The notes beneath the pieces were generated by a model that saw only the letters and a program-made list of their open reading frames with translations, had not been told where the DNA came from and searched no databases. The translations under genes were made by a program, and so were the position numbers. A stretch of DNA of 11,329 nt. Source: JBFIHF01 sp964411125. Its GTDB lineage: Bacteria; Myxococcota_A; Bradymonadia; Bradymonadales; Bradymonadaceae. Shown piece after piece: positions 1-9,121 of this stretch; the first letter of the stretch is position 1; the number at the start of each line of letters is the position of its first letter. Where the stretch lies: positions 1-11,329 of the forward strand of contig CAYPJU010000128.1 in assembly GCA_964411125.1 (NCBI GenBank), in the 5' to 3' direction.

Positions 1-14
1 AAGCGCGGTCCCCC

Positions 15-58
15 TCGTTCGTCGGCCGCGGGCGAGAGCCCGCGGCCGCACCGAACGA
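15..58. other. Strong two-part hairpin with GAGA tetraloop upstream of the atp promoter
   Basis: Bases 23-33 pair perfectly with 38-48 (11 bp, almost all G-C) around a GAGA loop (34-37), which fits the GNRA tetraloop class. An outer 7-bp stem pairs 15-21 (TCGTTCG) with 52-58 (CGAACGA), separated from the inner stem by a small internal loop (22 against 49-51). No U-tract follows on the + strand, so it is not a classic intrinsic terminator. It could be a terminator-like or mRNA-stabilising 3' end of an upstream gene outside the window. It ends two bases before the -35 box of the atp promoter, so it separates the operon from whatever lies upstream. Confidence 0.6.
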
Positions 59-59
59 A

Positions 60-88
60 TTGACACGGTGTCTCTGACCGTGTTACGT
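60..88 (+). promoter_or_regulatory. Putative sigma70-type promoter of the atp operon with an inverted repeat in the spacer
   Basis: A perfect -35 hexamer TTGACA (60-65) is followed after 17 bases by TTACGT (83-88), a weak -10; TGTTAC (81-86) is an alternative with 15-base spacing. The inverted repeat ACACGGT (63-69) - 7 bases - ACCGTGT (77-83) fills the spacer, with the arms overlapping the inner edges of both hexamers, as an operator would. The predicted transcript has a leader of about 90 bases before the first atp start. The promoter call rests on the -35 box and on position; the operator role is inference. Confidence 0.5.
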
Positions 89-138
89 GGCGCCCGATTC
101 TCCGAGGGTCACAATCCGCGGGGAATTCCACCAATGAC

Positions 139-158
139 GGTCGCGTTCGTACGCGGCC
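139..158 (+). other. Small hairpin in the atp mRNA leader
   Basis: GGTCGCGT (139-146) pairs with ACGCGGCC (151-158), with one T-G wobble, around the loop TCGT. It lies in the predicted 5' untranslated leader, 24 bases before the ATG of the b' gene, which itself has no recognisable Shine-Dalgarno sequence. It may influence translation or mRNA stability, or be incidental in GC-rich DNA. Confidence 0.35.
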
Positions 159-182
159 AGACCCGTAGTTCGAATCTGTCCT

Positions 183-641
183 ATGTACACGGTCGCAACA
201 CTCATCGCCGCAGCCTCGATCGACGTCGACATCACCGCCATTTTCATGGCGATTCTGTTCGCCGTCCTGATGCTCGCGTTGCAGCCTCTCATCATCAATC
301 CGTACCTGCGTGCGCGTGCCGCGCGTGAGGCCGGAGTCGAAGGGGCACGTGCCGAAGCGCAGAAGCACGAGGACAGCGCCGAGTCGATGATGCTCAAGTT
401 CGAAGAGCAACTCCGCGCTGCGCGACGCGAGGCCGCCGAGGTCCGCGAGTCGCTCCGAACGCAGGGTGCCGCCGAGCAGAAGGATCTGCTCGAAGAGGCG
501 CGCGAAGAGATCGGAGAGAAGCTCGCCGAAGAACGGGCCAAGCTCGCGACCGAGGTCGAGGCTGCCCGACAGCAGCTCGACGCCCGGGCGCAGGCACTCT
601 CGAAGACCATGGTGGAAAAGATTTTGCCGGCCACGCAGTGA
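183..641 (+). CDS. atpF': F-type ATP synthase subunit b' (second peripheral-stalk b-type subunit)
   Basis: This 152-residue protein forms half of the b/b' peripheral stalk that holds the F1 head static against the membrane sector. It has one N-terminal membrane segment (about residues 17-38, running into QPLIINPYLRAR), then a long, highly charged Ala/Glu/Arg-rich coiled coil to the C-terminus. That is the standard AtpF layout, and it lies directly before a second b-type gene. The start at 183 is chosen because an in-frame stop sits at 135-137, no other start lies between, and the next ATG (246) would cut into the membrane segment. No Shine-Dalgarno is visible, unlike the rest of the operon. 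The stop overlaps the upstream edge of the next reading frame. The gene is also called atpX or atpF2. It has no signal peptide, in contrast to its partner. Confidence 0.9.
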   Translation: MYTVATLIAAASIDVDITAIFMAILFAVLMLALQPLIINPYLRARAAREAGVEGARAEAQKHEDSAESMMLKFEEQLRAARREAAEVRESLRTQGAAEQKDLLEEAREEIGEKLAEERAKLATEVEAARQQLDARAQALSKTMVEKILPATQ

Positions 642-651
642 CGTGTCCGCC

Positions 652-657
652 AGGAGG
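652..657 (+). promoter_or_regulatory. Shine-Dalgarno that fixes the atpF start at GTG 662
   Basis: A perfect AGGAGG lies four bases before an in-frame GTG at 662. An earlier in-frame GTG at 638, overlapping the b' stop, has no such site and would put this AGGAGG inside the coding region. Starting at 662 gives an N-terminus that reads as a normal signal peptide. Confidence 0.75.
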
Positions 658-661
658 CGAC

Positions 662-1252
662 GTGAAGACGCAGTTTGATTCCCACCGCCGCACCTCCGCC
701 CTCGTCGGGGTGATCTGTTTTCTGACGCCGAGCCTCGCGTTCGCTGCGTCGGGAGAGGGATTTCCCTGGGTTCACTGGGGCGTCTCGATGGTGAACTTCG
801 CCATCTTCATGGGCATCATCATCTATTTCGCAGGGCCGAAGATTCAGCAGTTCTTCGAGCAGCGACAGAAGACGCTCGTCGCGGAGCTCGAAGCGGCCAA
901 ACGCCTGCGGGAAGAGGCCGAAGCGAAGCTCGCGGAGTACGAGAAGCGGATGGCATCGCTCGACGACGAGCGCAAGCAACTGATGGACGAGTACCACGCC
1001 CAGGGCGAGCGCGAGAAAGAGCGTCTCGTCGCCGACGCGAAGCGGCAGGTGGAGAAGATGCGGCGTGATGCCGAGCTCATCATCCAGCAGGACACCCGCA
1101 AAGCGATCGCGGCGATCGAGCAGCAGGCGGTCAACTCCGCCGTGGCGCTGGCGCAGGACGAGCTTCGGACTCGCCTCGACGACCACAAGCAGCACGAGCT
1201 GGTGTCGCAGTACGTCAATGACATCAAGTCGCTCGACGCGGAGGTGAACTGA
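662..1252 (+). CDS. atpF: F-type ATP synthase subunit b with N-terminal signal peptide
   Basis: Peripheral-stalk b subunit, 196 residues from GTG 662. A positively charged start, a hydrophobic stretch (about residues 12-28) and an AFA-A cleavage site near residue 28 form a typical signal peptide. The mature chain then begins with SGEGFPWVHWG and one membrane segment (about 38-57), followed by a long coiled coil rich in Glu, Lys and Arg. Signal-peptide-bearing b subunits occur in deltaproteobacterial-type ATP synthases (established knowledge). The cleaved N-terminus would lie outside the membrane and the coiled coil in the cytoplasm, reaching delta at the top of F1. The stop overlaps the atpH start by one base (TGATG), so the two are probably translationally coupled. 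Starting at GTG 638 would add eight residues with no ribosome-binding site. Confidence 0.93.
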   Translation: MKTQFDSHRRTSALVGVICFLTPSLAFAASGEGFPWVHWGVSMVNFAIFMGIIIYFAGPKIQQFFEQRQKTLVAELEAAKRLREEAEAKLAEYEKRMASLDDERKQLMDEYHAQGEREKERLVADAKRQVEKMRRDAELIIQQDTRKAIAAIEQQAVNSAVALAQDELRTRLDDHKQHELVSQYVNDIKSLDAEVN

Positions 1253-1794
1253 TGCGAGGCCCGGTAGCGAAACGATATGCACGCGCGCTCCTCGACCTCG
1301 GCGTCGAGAAGGGCAAGTTCGCGGTCTTCCAGAAACAGTTGCGGGACCTCGCCGACGCCTACGGCGGCAGCCCGGAGCTACGCGCGATCCTGAACAACCC
1401 CGGCGTGAGCGGTGCCGAGCGTCGAAAGGTGCTCGAGACGATCGCGCAGAAGGCGATGTTCGACCCGTTGCTGCGCAACTTCGCGATGATCCTGCTCGAC
1501 AACGATCGCTTCGAATACGTCGAGCACATCGCCGAGGAGTTCGACGCGCTCGTCGACGAGCACAGCGGCAACGTCCGCGCGACCGTCACGACCGCAAAGG
1601 AACTCAAAGATTCGCAGGTCGCCGTCATCAAGGGGGCGATCGCGAAACTCACCGGAAAGAACGTTTTGCTCGAGACCGAAGTCGACCCGGAGATCCTGGG
1701 CGGTGTCGTGACTCGCGTTGGAAATACCCTCTATGACGGCTCGGTGCGGACACAGCTCGAGACCCTCAAAGAATCGATCCTCAAGGAAGTGTGA
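1252..1794 (+). CDS. atpH: F-type ATP synthase subunit delta
   Basis: This 180-residue protein has the normal length for delta (OSCP family), which links the top of the alpha3-beta3 hexamer to the b/b' stalk. The helical N-terminal domain begins with VAKRYARALLDL, and the family signature is near the C-terminus: LGGVVTRVGNTLYDGSVR (residues 149-166), followed by QLETLKESI. ATG 1252 overlaps the atpF stop by one base and is preceded by GGAGG (1240-1244) at seven bases. It is followed after one base by atpA. Confidence 0.96.
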   Translation: MRGPVAKRYARALLDLGVEKGKFAVFQKQLRDLADAYGGSPELRAILNNPGVSGAERRKVLETIAQKAMFDPLLRNFAMILLDNDRFEYVEHIAEEFDALVDEHSGNVRATVTTAKELKDSQVAVIKGAIAKLTGKNVLLETEVDPEILGGVVTRVGNTLYDGSVRTQLETLKESILKEV

Positions 1795-1795
1795 G

Positions 1796-3358
<1,563 letters not shown>

Positions 3359-3368
3359 GGATTCCTCG

Positions 3369-4250
3369 ATGCCAAATTTGAAGGACATCCGTAAACGGAT
3401 CGGAACGGTCAAGAACACCCGGAAGATCACCAGCGCCATGAAGATGGTGTCCGCGGCGAAGCTTCGCCGTGCGCAGGAGGCCGCCGAGCGCGCGCGTCCC
3501 TACGCGGTGAAGATGAACCAGGTGATCTCGGGTCTCGCGACCCGCGTCGACCCGACGCTGCATCCGTTGTTGCAGAAGCGCGACGTCGAAGACAAGGCGC
3601 TGCTGCTCGTCATCACCTCCAACCGCGGACTCTGCGGCGGCTACAACTCCAACGTGTTCCGCAAGATCGAGAAGTGGAGCCGCGCGCAGGAACAGGCGGG
3701 CGTCGAGGTGAAGGTCGCGACGATGGGCCGCAAAGCCGACGTCTACTTCCGAAACCACCGCCTCGAGCGAGTCGAACACTTCAGCGAAGTGATCGGCAAC
3801 GTGTCGTACGCGGAGGCGAAGAAGGTCGCGCAGTTCGCCATCGAAAGCTTCACCAACGAGACGTTCGACAACGTGTACCTCGTGTACAACGAGTTCATCT
3901 CGGCGATCTCGTACAACACCCTCGTCGCGCCGCTCCTCCCCCTGACGGTGGAAGACATCAAGCCGGACGACGAAGCGGGCGAGTCGATCGCCGAGTACAT
4001 CTTCGAGCCGAACGAGGCCGAGCTGCTCGCGACGATGCTGCCCGCACACATCGAGGTCAAGGTGCTGCACGCACTCCTCGAAGCCGAAGCGTCCGAGCAC
4101 GGCGCGCGAATGGCCGCGATGGACAACGCGACGACGAACGCCAAAGACATGATCGATTCCCTGACGCTGCAGTACAACCGTGCGCGGCAGGCCTACATCA
4201 CCAAGGAACTCGTCGAGATCGTCTCGGGCGCAGAAGCGCTCGAAGGCTGA
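3369..4250 (+). CDS. atpG: F-type ATP synthase subunit gamma
   Basis: Central-stalk rotor subunit, 293 residues, full length. The N-terminal helix carries the family pattern MPNLKDIRKRIGTVKNTRKITSAM. The Rossmann-like middle has the SNRGLCGGYN signature (84-93), and the C-terminal helix has the MAAMDNATTNA signature (248-258) followed by ITKELVEIVSGAEAL. The two terminal helices form the coiled coil that turns inside the alpha3-beta3 ring. A TGAGGA sequence overlapping the atpA stop (3356-3361) serves as Shine-Dalgarno. There is a 10-base gap to atpA and 24 bases to atpD. Confidence 0.97.
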   Translation: MPNLKDIRKRIGTVKNTRKITSAMKMVSAAKLRRAQEAAERARPYAVKMNQVISGLATRVDPTLHPLLQKRDVEDKALLLVITSNRGLCGGYNSNVFRKIEKWSRAQEQAGVEVKVATMGRKADVYFRNHRLERVEHFSEVIGNVSYAEAKKVAQFAIESFTNETFDNVYLVYNEFISAISYNTLVAPLLPLTVEDIKPDDEAGESIAEYIFEPNEAELLATMLPAHIEVKVLHALLEAEASEHGARMAAMDNATTNAKDMIDSLTLQYNRARQAYITKELVEIVSGAEALEG

Positions 4251-4274
4251 GTCGACAGTACGAGGAGTAATACA

Positions 4275-5930
<1,656 letters not shown>

Positions 5931-5931
5931 G

Positions 5932-6366
5932 ATGGCGGAGAAGATCGAAGTCGAGATCGTCACCCCCGAGCGCGCCGTCTTCAGCGAGTCGGCCGACCTC
6001 GTCGTGATTCCCGGTACTGCCGGAGAGCTCGGCGTGCTGCCCGGTCACCTTCCCCTGTTGACGTCGATCAAGATGGGGGACCTCGCGGTCCACGTCGGCG
6101 GTCAGGTGCGTCACTTCTTCGTGGAGGGGGGCTATGCCGAGATCCTTCCCGACAAGGTGAGCGTGCTGACGGAAGCGTGCGACGGCGTCGACGAGATCGA
6201 CATCGCCGAAGCGCAGCGCCACCTCGAAGCGGCAGAGAAGCAGCTCGCCGAGCTCGAGGCCCAGGCGAAATCGGGTGAGGTCGAAGGCGACGTTCGGGTC
6301 GCCCACGAGCAGGCCTTGGAGCGCGCACGAATGCGTGCTGCATTCGCCAAAGATTCGAGCAACTGA
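5932..6366 (+). CDS. atpC: F-type ATP synthase subunit epsilon
   Basis: Central-stalk foot subunit that couples gamma to the c-ring and regulates ATPase activity, 144 residues, normal length. The N-terminal beta-sandwich (about 1-85) contains the signature VVIPGTAGELGVLPGHLPLLTSIK (residues 24-47). The C-terminal helical hairpin (about 89-138) is the part that can inhibit hydrolysis in other bacteria. It starts one base after the atpD stop, with AGAGGG (5918-5923) eight bases upstream. It is the last gene of the operon, followed 26 bases later by an intrinsic terminator. Confidence 0.96.
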   Translation: MAEKIEVEIVTPERAVFSESADLVVIPGTAGELGVLPGHLPLLTSIKMGDLAVHVGGQVRHFFVEGGYAEILPDKVSVLTEACDGVDEIDIAEAQRHLEAAEKQLAELEAQAKSGEVEGDVRVAHEQALERARMRAAFAKDSSN

Positions 6367-6392
6367 CCGATCTTTTTTCGGGCCGACAAAAC

Positions 6393-6425
6393 AAACCCCG
6401 AGCGTTTCCTGCGCTCGGGGTTTTT
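6393..6425 (+). terminator. Intrinsic terminator of the atp operon
   Basis: CCCCGAGCG (6396-6404) pairs perfectly with CGCTCGGGG (6412-6420) around a 7-base loop (TTTCCTG) and is followed by TTTTT (6421-6425). Three A residues before the stem extend it by pairing with the first Ts. This closes the transcription unit after atpC. Confidence 0.93.
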
Positions 6426-6438
6426 CGTGTCTAGTATC

Positions 6439-6493
6439 TGGAACCGAAACTCGTTCGGTAGCCAAATGTGCACCCTTCTGGTACTGGAGGGTG
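6439..6493 (+). promoter_or_regulatory. Two hairpins in the lipoprotein gene leader, one enclosing a GGAGG
   Basis: A first hairpin pairs ACCGAA (6443-6448) with TTCGGT (6454-6459), with TGG/CCA reinforcement outside it. A second pairs CACCCTTC (6471-6478) with GGAGGGTG (6486-6493) around TGGTACT. The 3' arm of the second contains GGAGG (6486-6490), the only strong Shine-Dalgarno in the region, which is 24 bases before the most likely lipoprotein start and so too far to serve it directly. A TTG at 6501 would begin a five-codon frame whose stop overlaps the ATG at 6515. A TAGTAT (6433-6438) could be a -10, but no matching -35 is seen. Confidence 0.4.
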
Positions 6494-6514
6494 AGACTTA
6501 TTGAGACTCGAAGC

Positions 6515-7132
6515 ATGATCGTCAACACGAGGCAACACTGCTCCTGGCCGATTCGCCTGCTGAGCCGCGCTCTGTTCTTCCTCTTCGTCGTCGGGCTCGT
6601 CGCTTGCGGCGGGGCGGACGAGAAGGAAGACGACGCGGTGAAGAACGCGGGCGAAGTGACCGGTGAACGCGCCCGATACGGTAACCTCCAGACCGGAGGC
6701 TTCATCGTCGAGGAGACCGACCTGAACCAGGACGGCAACCCCGATCAATGGATGGTGAAGGACAACGCACGCACCCAACGTATCGAGCGCGACTTGAACT
6801 TCGATGGGCAGGTCGACCTCTGGCAATATCCGGATAACAAGGGACAAGTCGTCGAAGAAGAGATGGACCTCGACATGGACGGATCCGTCGATGTCGTCGT
6901 GTATTACCGCGATGGTGTGGTGACACGAAAAGAGATGTCCATCGACTTCCAGGGCGGCTTTTCGATCGTCAAATTCTACGACAAGAAGGGGGAGCTCCTC
7001 CGCGTGGAACGTGACGAAGACGCAGACCGCGACATCGACGTCTGGGAGTATTACGAGAAAGGACGTCGGGTTCGCATCGGATGGGACGAGGATAGCGACG
7101 GTCAACCCGACCGTTTCGACACCTTCGACTGA
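6515..7132 (+). CDS. Predicted lipoprotein with repeated Asp-rich, EF-hand-loop-like motifs
   Basis: A 205-residue secreted lipoprotein. A basic N-terminus and hydrophobic core end in the lipobox LVAC (28-31), so Cys31 would be lipidated, followed by a Gly/Asp/Glu-rich spacer. The rest is a repeat of about 24 residues centred on D-x-[ND]-x-D-G-x-x-D-x-W: at about 69 (DLNQDGNPDQW), 93 (DLNFDGQVDLW), 118 (DLDMDGSVDVV), 144 (degenerate, DFQGGF), 167 (DEDADRDIDVW) and 191 (DEDSDGQPDRF). Between them come aromatic-Gly turns such as YYRDG, YDKKG and YYEKG. The Asp spacing resembles calcium-binding loops, so Ca2+ binding at the envelope is plausible but not shown. ATG 6515 gives the best signal peptide; the frame is open further upstream, and GTG 6491 or ATT 6500 cannot be excluded. 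Its function is unknown. It follows the atp terminator, so it is probably transcribed separately. Confidence 0.85.
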   Translation: MIVNTRQHCSWPIRLLSRALFFLFVVGLVACGGADEKEDDAVKNAGEVTGERARYGNLQTGGFIVEETDLNQDGNPDQWMVKDNARTQRIERDLNFDGQVDLWQYPDNKGQVVEEEMDLDMDGSVDVVVYYRDGVVTRKEMSIDFQGGFSIVKFYDKKGELLRVERDEDADRDIDVWEYYEKGRRVRIGWDEDSDGQPDRFDTFD

Positions 7133-7183
7133 CGCATCACGCTTCGTGCTCGGGTCTCCTCCCTGGAGAGTCGCGGACGAAGT

Positions 7184-8128
7184 ATGTTCGACATCGATTA
7201 CATTCTGGTGCCGGTGGACTTTTCGAGGTCCAGCCGGGCGGCGCGTGCCGTCGCCGAAGGCCTCGCCGCGCCCGGCACGCACACCGAGTTCGTGCACGTC
7301 GTCGATCGTTGGCCCCGCTACATGGAGACCGTGCTGTTCCCCTACGCTCCTCTGGGTGAAGACGCCCCGGAGATCGAGCACGAGCTCGTGCAGGTCGCGC
7401 GCGACGCTGTCACCTCGCATTTCGAGCTCCCCGAGGACGTCGAACCGACCGTCGTCTACGGTCCGGTGAAGGAGCGGCTGGTCGCGCACGCGCGATCGAC
7501 GGCCGCGAACCTCGTCGTCATGGGCGCCTTCGGGGAAGGCGGGGTCCAGCCCGATTCGGTCGGCTCGGTCACCGAGCGCCTCGTCCGAGACGCGTCGTCC
7601 ACGACGATGGTGGTGCGAGACTCCACGCCGGCCGAGATATCGAAGATCATCGTCGCGCTCGATCTCGGGGAAGCTTCCACGCGGGTCCTCGACGTCGCGC
7701 TCGGGCTGGCTCTGCGGACCGAAGCGGAGCTCGAGCTGATGTACGTCATCCCCGATCCGCTCGCCCACGACACCAACCAGATCCTCGCGTCGGCCCTCGC
7801 GGTCGACCCGCAGAAGGTCACTTCGCGTTCGCGTGACAGGATCGAGGCGATGTTCGAGCGGACGACGGCGGGGATCGAGCCGGGTTACTCGGAGCAGACC
7901 GCGGTCGGCGAGTTGCTGCGGAGCCGGAAGGTCACGATGGGGCCGATCGCCGAGAAGATCGTGGCGCGGGCGGTCGAGACCGATGCGGACCTGATCGTCG
8001 TGGGAGCGCGTGATGCCACGGGACGGCGTGGAGGTCTGGGCTCGGTCCCGAGCACGCTGCTTAGGCGCGCGACCTGTCACGTCGCCGTCGTCCCGATCCG
8101 TGACAGTGGACGCCTCGAAGATGACTGA
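7184..8128 (+). CDS. Tandem universal stress protein (two UspA domains)
   Basis: A cytoplasmic protein of 314 residues with two Usp domains. Domain 1 (about 4-145) begins DYILVPVDFS and has the ATP-binding pattern G-x2-G-x9-G-S (GAFG from 114, GS at 127-128) followed by TERLVRDASSTTMVVR. Domain 2 (about 153-305) begins KIIVALDLGEAS and ends DLIVVGARDATG with GS at 286-287 and TCHVAVV. In domain 2 the second glycine of the motif is Asp277 and the spacing is one residue shorter, so nucleotide binding there may be weakened. Tandem Usps usually bind ATP or AMP and act in stress or energy-state responses, but the ligand cannot be read from sequence. The Shine-Dalgarno is weak. The 3' end overlaps the next gene by eight bases, suggesting co-translation. 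Confidence 0.92.
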   Translation: MFDIDYILVPVDFSRSSRAARAVAEGLAAPGTHTEFVHVVDRWPRYMETVLFPYAPLGEDAPEIEHELVQVARDAVTSHFELPEDVEPTVVYGPVKERLVAHARSTAANLVVMGAFGEGGVQPDSVGSVTERLVRDASSTTMVVRDSTPAEISKIIVALDLGEASTRVLDVALGLALRTEAELELMYVIPDPLAHDTNQILASALAVDPQKVTSRSRDRIEAMFERTTAGIEPGYSEQTAVGELLRSRKVTMGPIAEKIVARAVETDADLIVVGARDATGRRGGLGSVPSTLLRRATCHVAVVPIRDSGRLEDD

Positions 8129-9050
8129 CGTCAGACGCATCGAGCTGGCGGGGTGGAGTGAGTCGGGTGACGGAGCCCGGCCGGTCAACGCCTATCTTCT
8201 GCCTGGGGAGCAGCCCGCGCTCGTCGGCACGGGGACGCGCGCCACGGCGCGAGAATTGACGGACGCACTGCGCGAGCACGGCGTCGACCCTTCCGCCGTT
8301 CATCGCATCCTTTCCCCCTCGTGGGCGCTGGAGTCGCTCGGCGCCGCTTCGTGGTTCGTGCGCTCCGACCTCTTCGTACCGAGCGAGGACGGTGTCCAGC
8401 CGCGTGCGCTGCACGATTTTCACGCTCGGCGCGAGGCAGCCCTGCGACAGTTCGCCGAGGAACACCTCGCCGATCGAGTCGACTCCGAGGTCGTGACGAC
8501 CTGGTTCGCGCGGAAGTTCGCGAACGTGACGAATCGGCTCGATTTCATCCCGATCCGGGACGGCCAGAAAGTGTATGCGGGCGGGCGATACCTCGAGGTT
8601 CTCGCGGCCCCGGGACCGCATCCGGAACACGTCATGCTGTGGTCGCCGTCGGACCGAGCGCTCTTCTGCGGCGACTTCACGATGTTCGGGATCCCGACCG
8701 AGCTCGACTCGGTACCGCACTACATCGATTCGTTGACGCGCGCGGCCGAGCTGGAGCCGCGGTGGCTCTTCCCGACCCGCGGAGAACCGTCGCCCCGAGC
8801 GATGTGGTCGCTGAAGAGGATGATCGGGATGGCGGAGAGCTACCTCGACGGGATTACCCAGCAGCTCACCGCGCCGAAGACGGTTCGTGAGACGGTCGTC
8901 GCCGATTTCGGCCGCGAGCCGGACGATCCGATCGAGCTGCTCGAAGCGATGCGGGATCGCCAGGTGTTCCTCGAGGCGCTCGAATCGATCCGACAGGTCC
9001 GGGCCGAAGGAGCCGGTGCGGAGCGCCGGTACGTGGCTACACATCAATGA
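8121..9050 (+). CDS. Metallo-beta-lactamase-fold protein with apparently lost metal site (pseudoenzyme)
   Basis: A 309-residue protein with the outline of an MBL hydrolase. It has an N-terminal VNAYLLPGEQPALVGTGT (22-39), where the family has a V-D-T-G core, a segment VHRILSPSWALESLGA (60-75) where the family has the H-x-H-x-D-H metal motif, then LEVLAAPGPHPEHVMLW (158-174), LFCGDFTMFG (181-190) and a helical C-terminal region as in LACTB2-like proteins. On alignment by eye all four metal ligands of the first motif are replaced (by P, W, L and E). The TPGH histidine site is altered, and the last G-H is LFPTRGEP. Only the G-D at 184-185 is kept. A hydrolase role is therefore unlikely; a binding or regulatory role is inferred. 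The start at 8121 overlaps the Usp gene by eight bases; earlier GTGs (8100, 8106) are possible. Confidence 0.75.
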   Translation: MTDVRRIELAGWSESGDGARPVNAYLLPGEQPALVGTGTRATARELTDALREHGVDPSAVHRILSPSWALESLGAASWFVRSDLFVPSEDGVQPRALHDFHARREAALRQFAEEHLADRVDSEVVTTWFARKFANVTNRLDFIPIRDGQKVYAGGRYLEVLAAPGPHPEHVMLWSPSDRALFCGDFTMFGIPTELDSVPHYIDSLTRAAELEPRWLFPTRGEPSPRAMWSLKRMIGMAESYLDGITQQLTAPKTVRETVVADFGREPDDPIELLEAMRDRQVFLEALESIRQVRAEGAGAERRYVATHQ

Positions 9051-9077
9051 TTCGGAGCGGGACCGTCGTCCCCGGGG

Positions 9078-9117
9078 TACGAGTCGGCGGTGAAACTGTC
9101 GCCGATTTCGACTCGTA
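9078..9117 (+). promoter_or_regulatory. Hairpin just upstream of the next gene start
   Basis: TACGAGTCG (9078-9086) pairs perfectly with CGACTCGTA (9109-9117). Inside, GCG (9087-9089) can pair with CGC (9100-9102). There is no U-tract, so it is not a typical terminator. The 3' arm ends at an AGGA (9117-9120) directly before the TTG at 9122, so the structure could affect translation of that gene or protect an mRNA end. Confidence 0.5.
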
Positions 9118-9121
9118 GGAA

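Noticed and set aside
1718..1795. Upstream extension of atpA by 26 codons
   Set aside because: It lies in atpH coding sequence in another frame, has no family similarity, and ATG 1796 has a proper Shine-Dalgarno and the family N-terminus.
6275..6514. Upstream extension of the lipoprotein frame by 80 codons
   Set aside because: It runs through atpC and the atp terminator; starting at 6515 gives a proper lipoprotein signal.
7155..7169. TCTCC/GGAGA 5-bp hairpin before the Usp gene
   Set aside because: Short stem, no U-tract; expected by chance at this length.
8010..8120. Start of the MBL-like gene at ATG 8010
   Set aside because: It would overlap the Usp gene by over 110 bases with an Arg-rich string unlike the family; ATG 8121 begins just before the recognisable fold.
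6431..8188. 585-codon - strand frame opposite the lipoprotein and Usp genes
   Set aside because: Composition is typical of antisense shadows; the + strand frames have a lipobox, repeats and Usp motifs.
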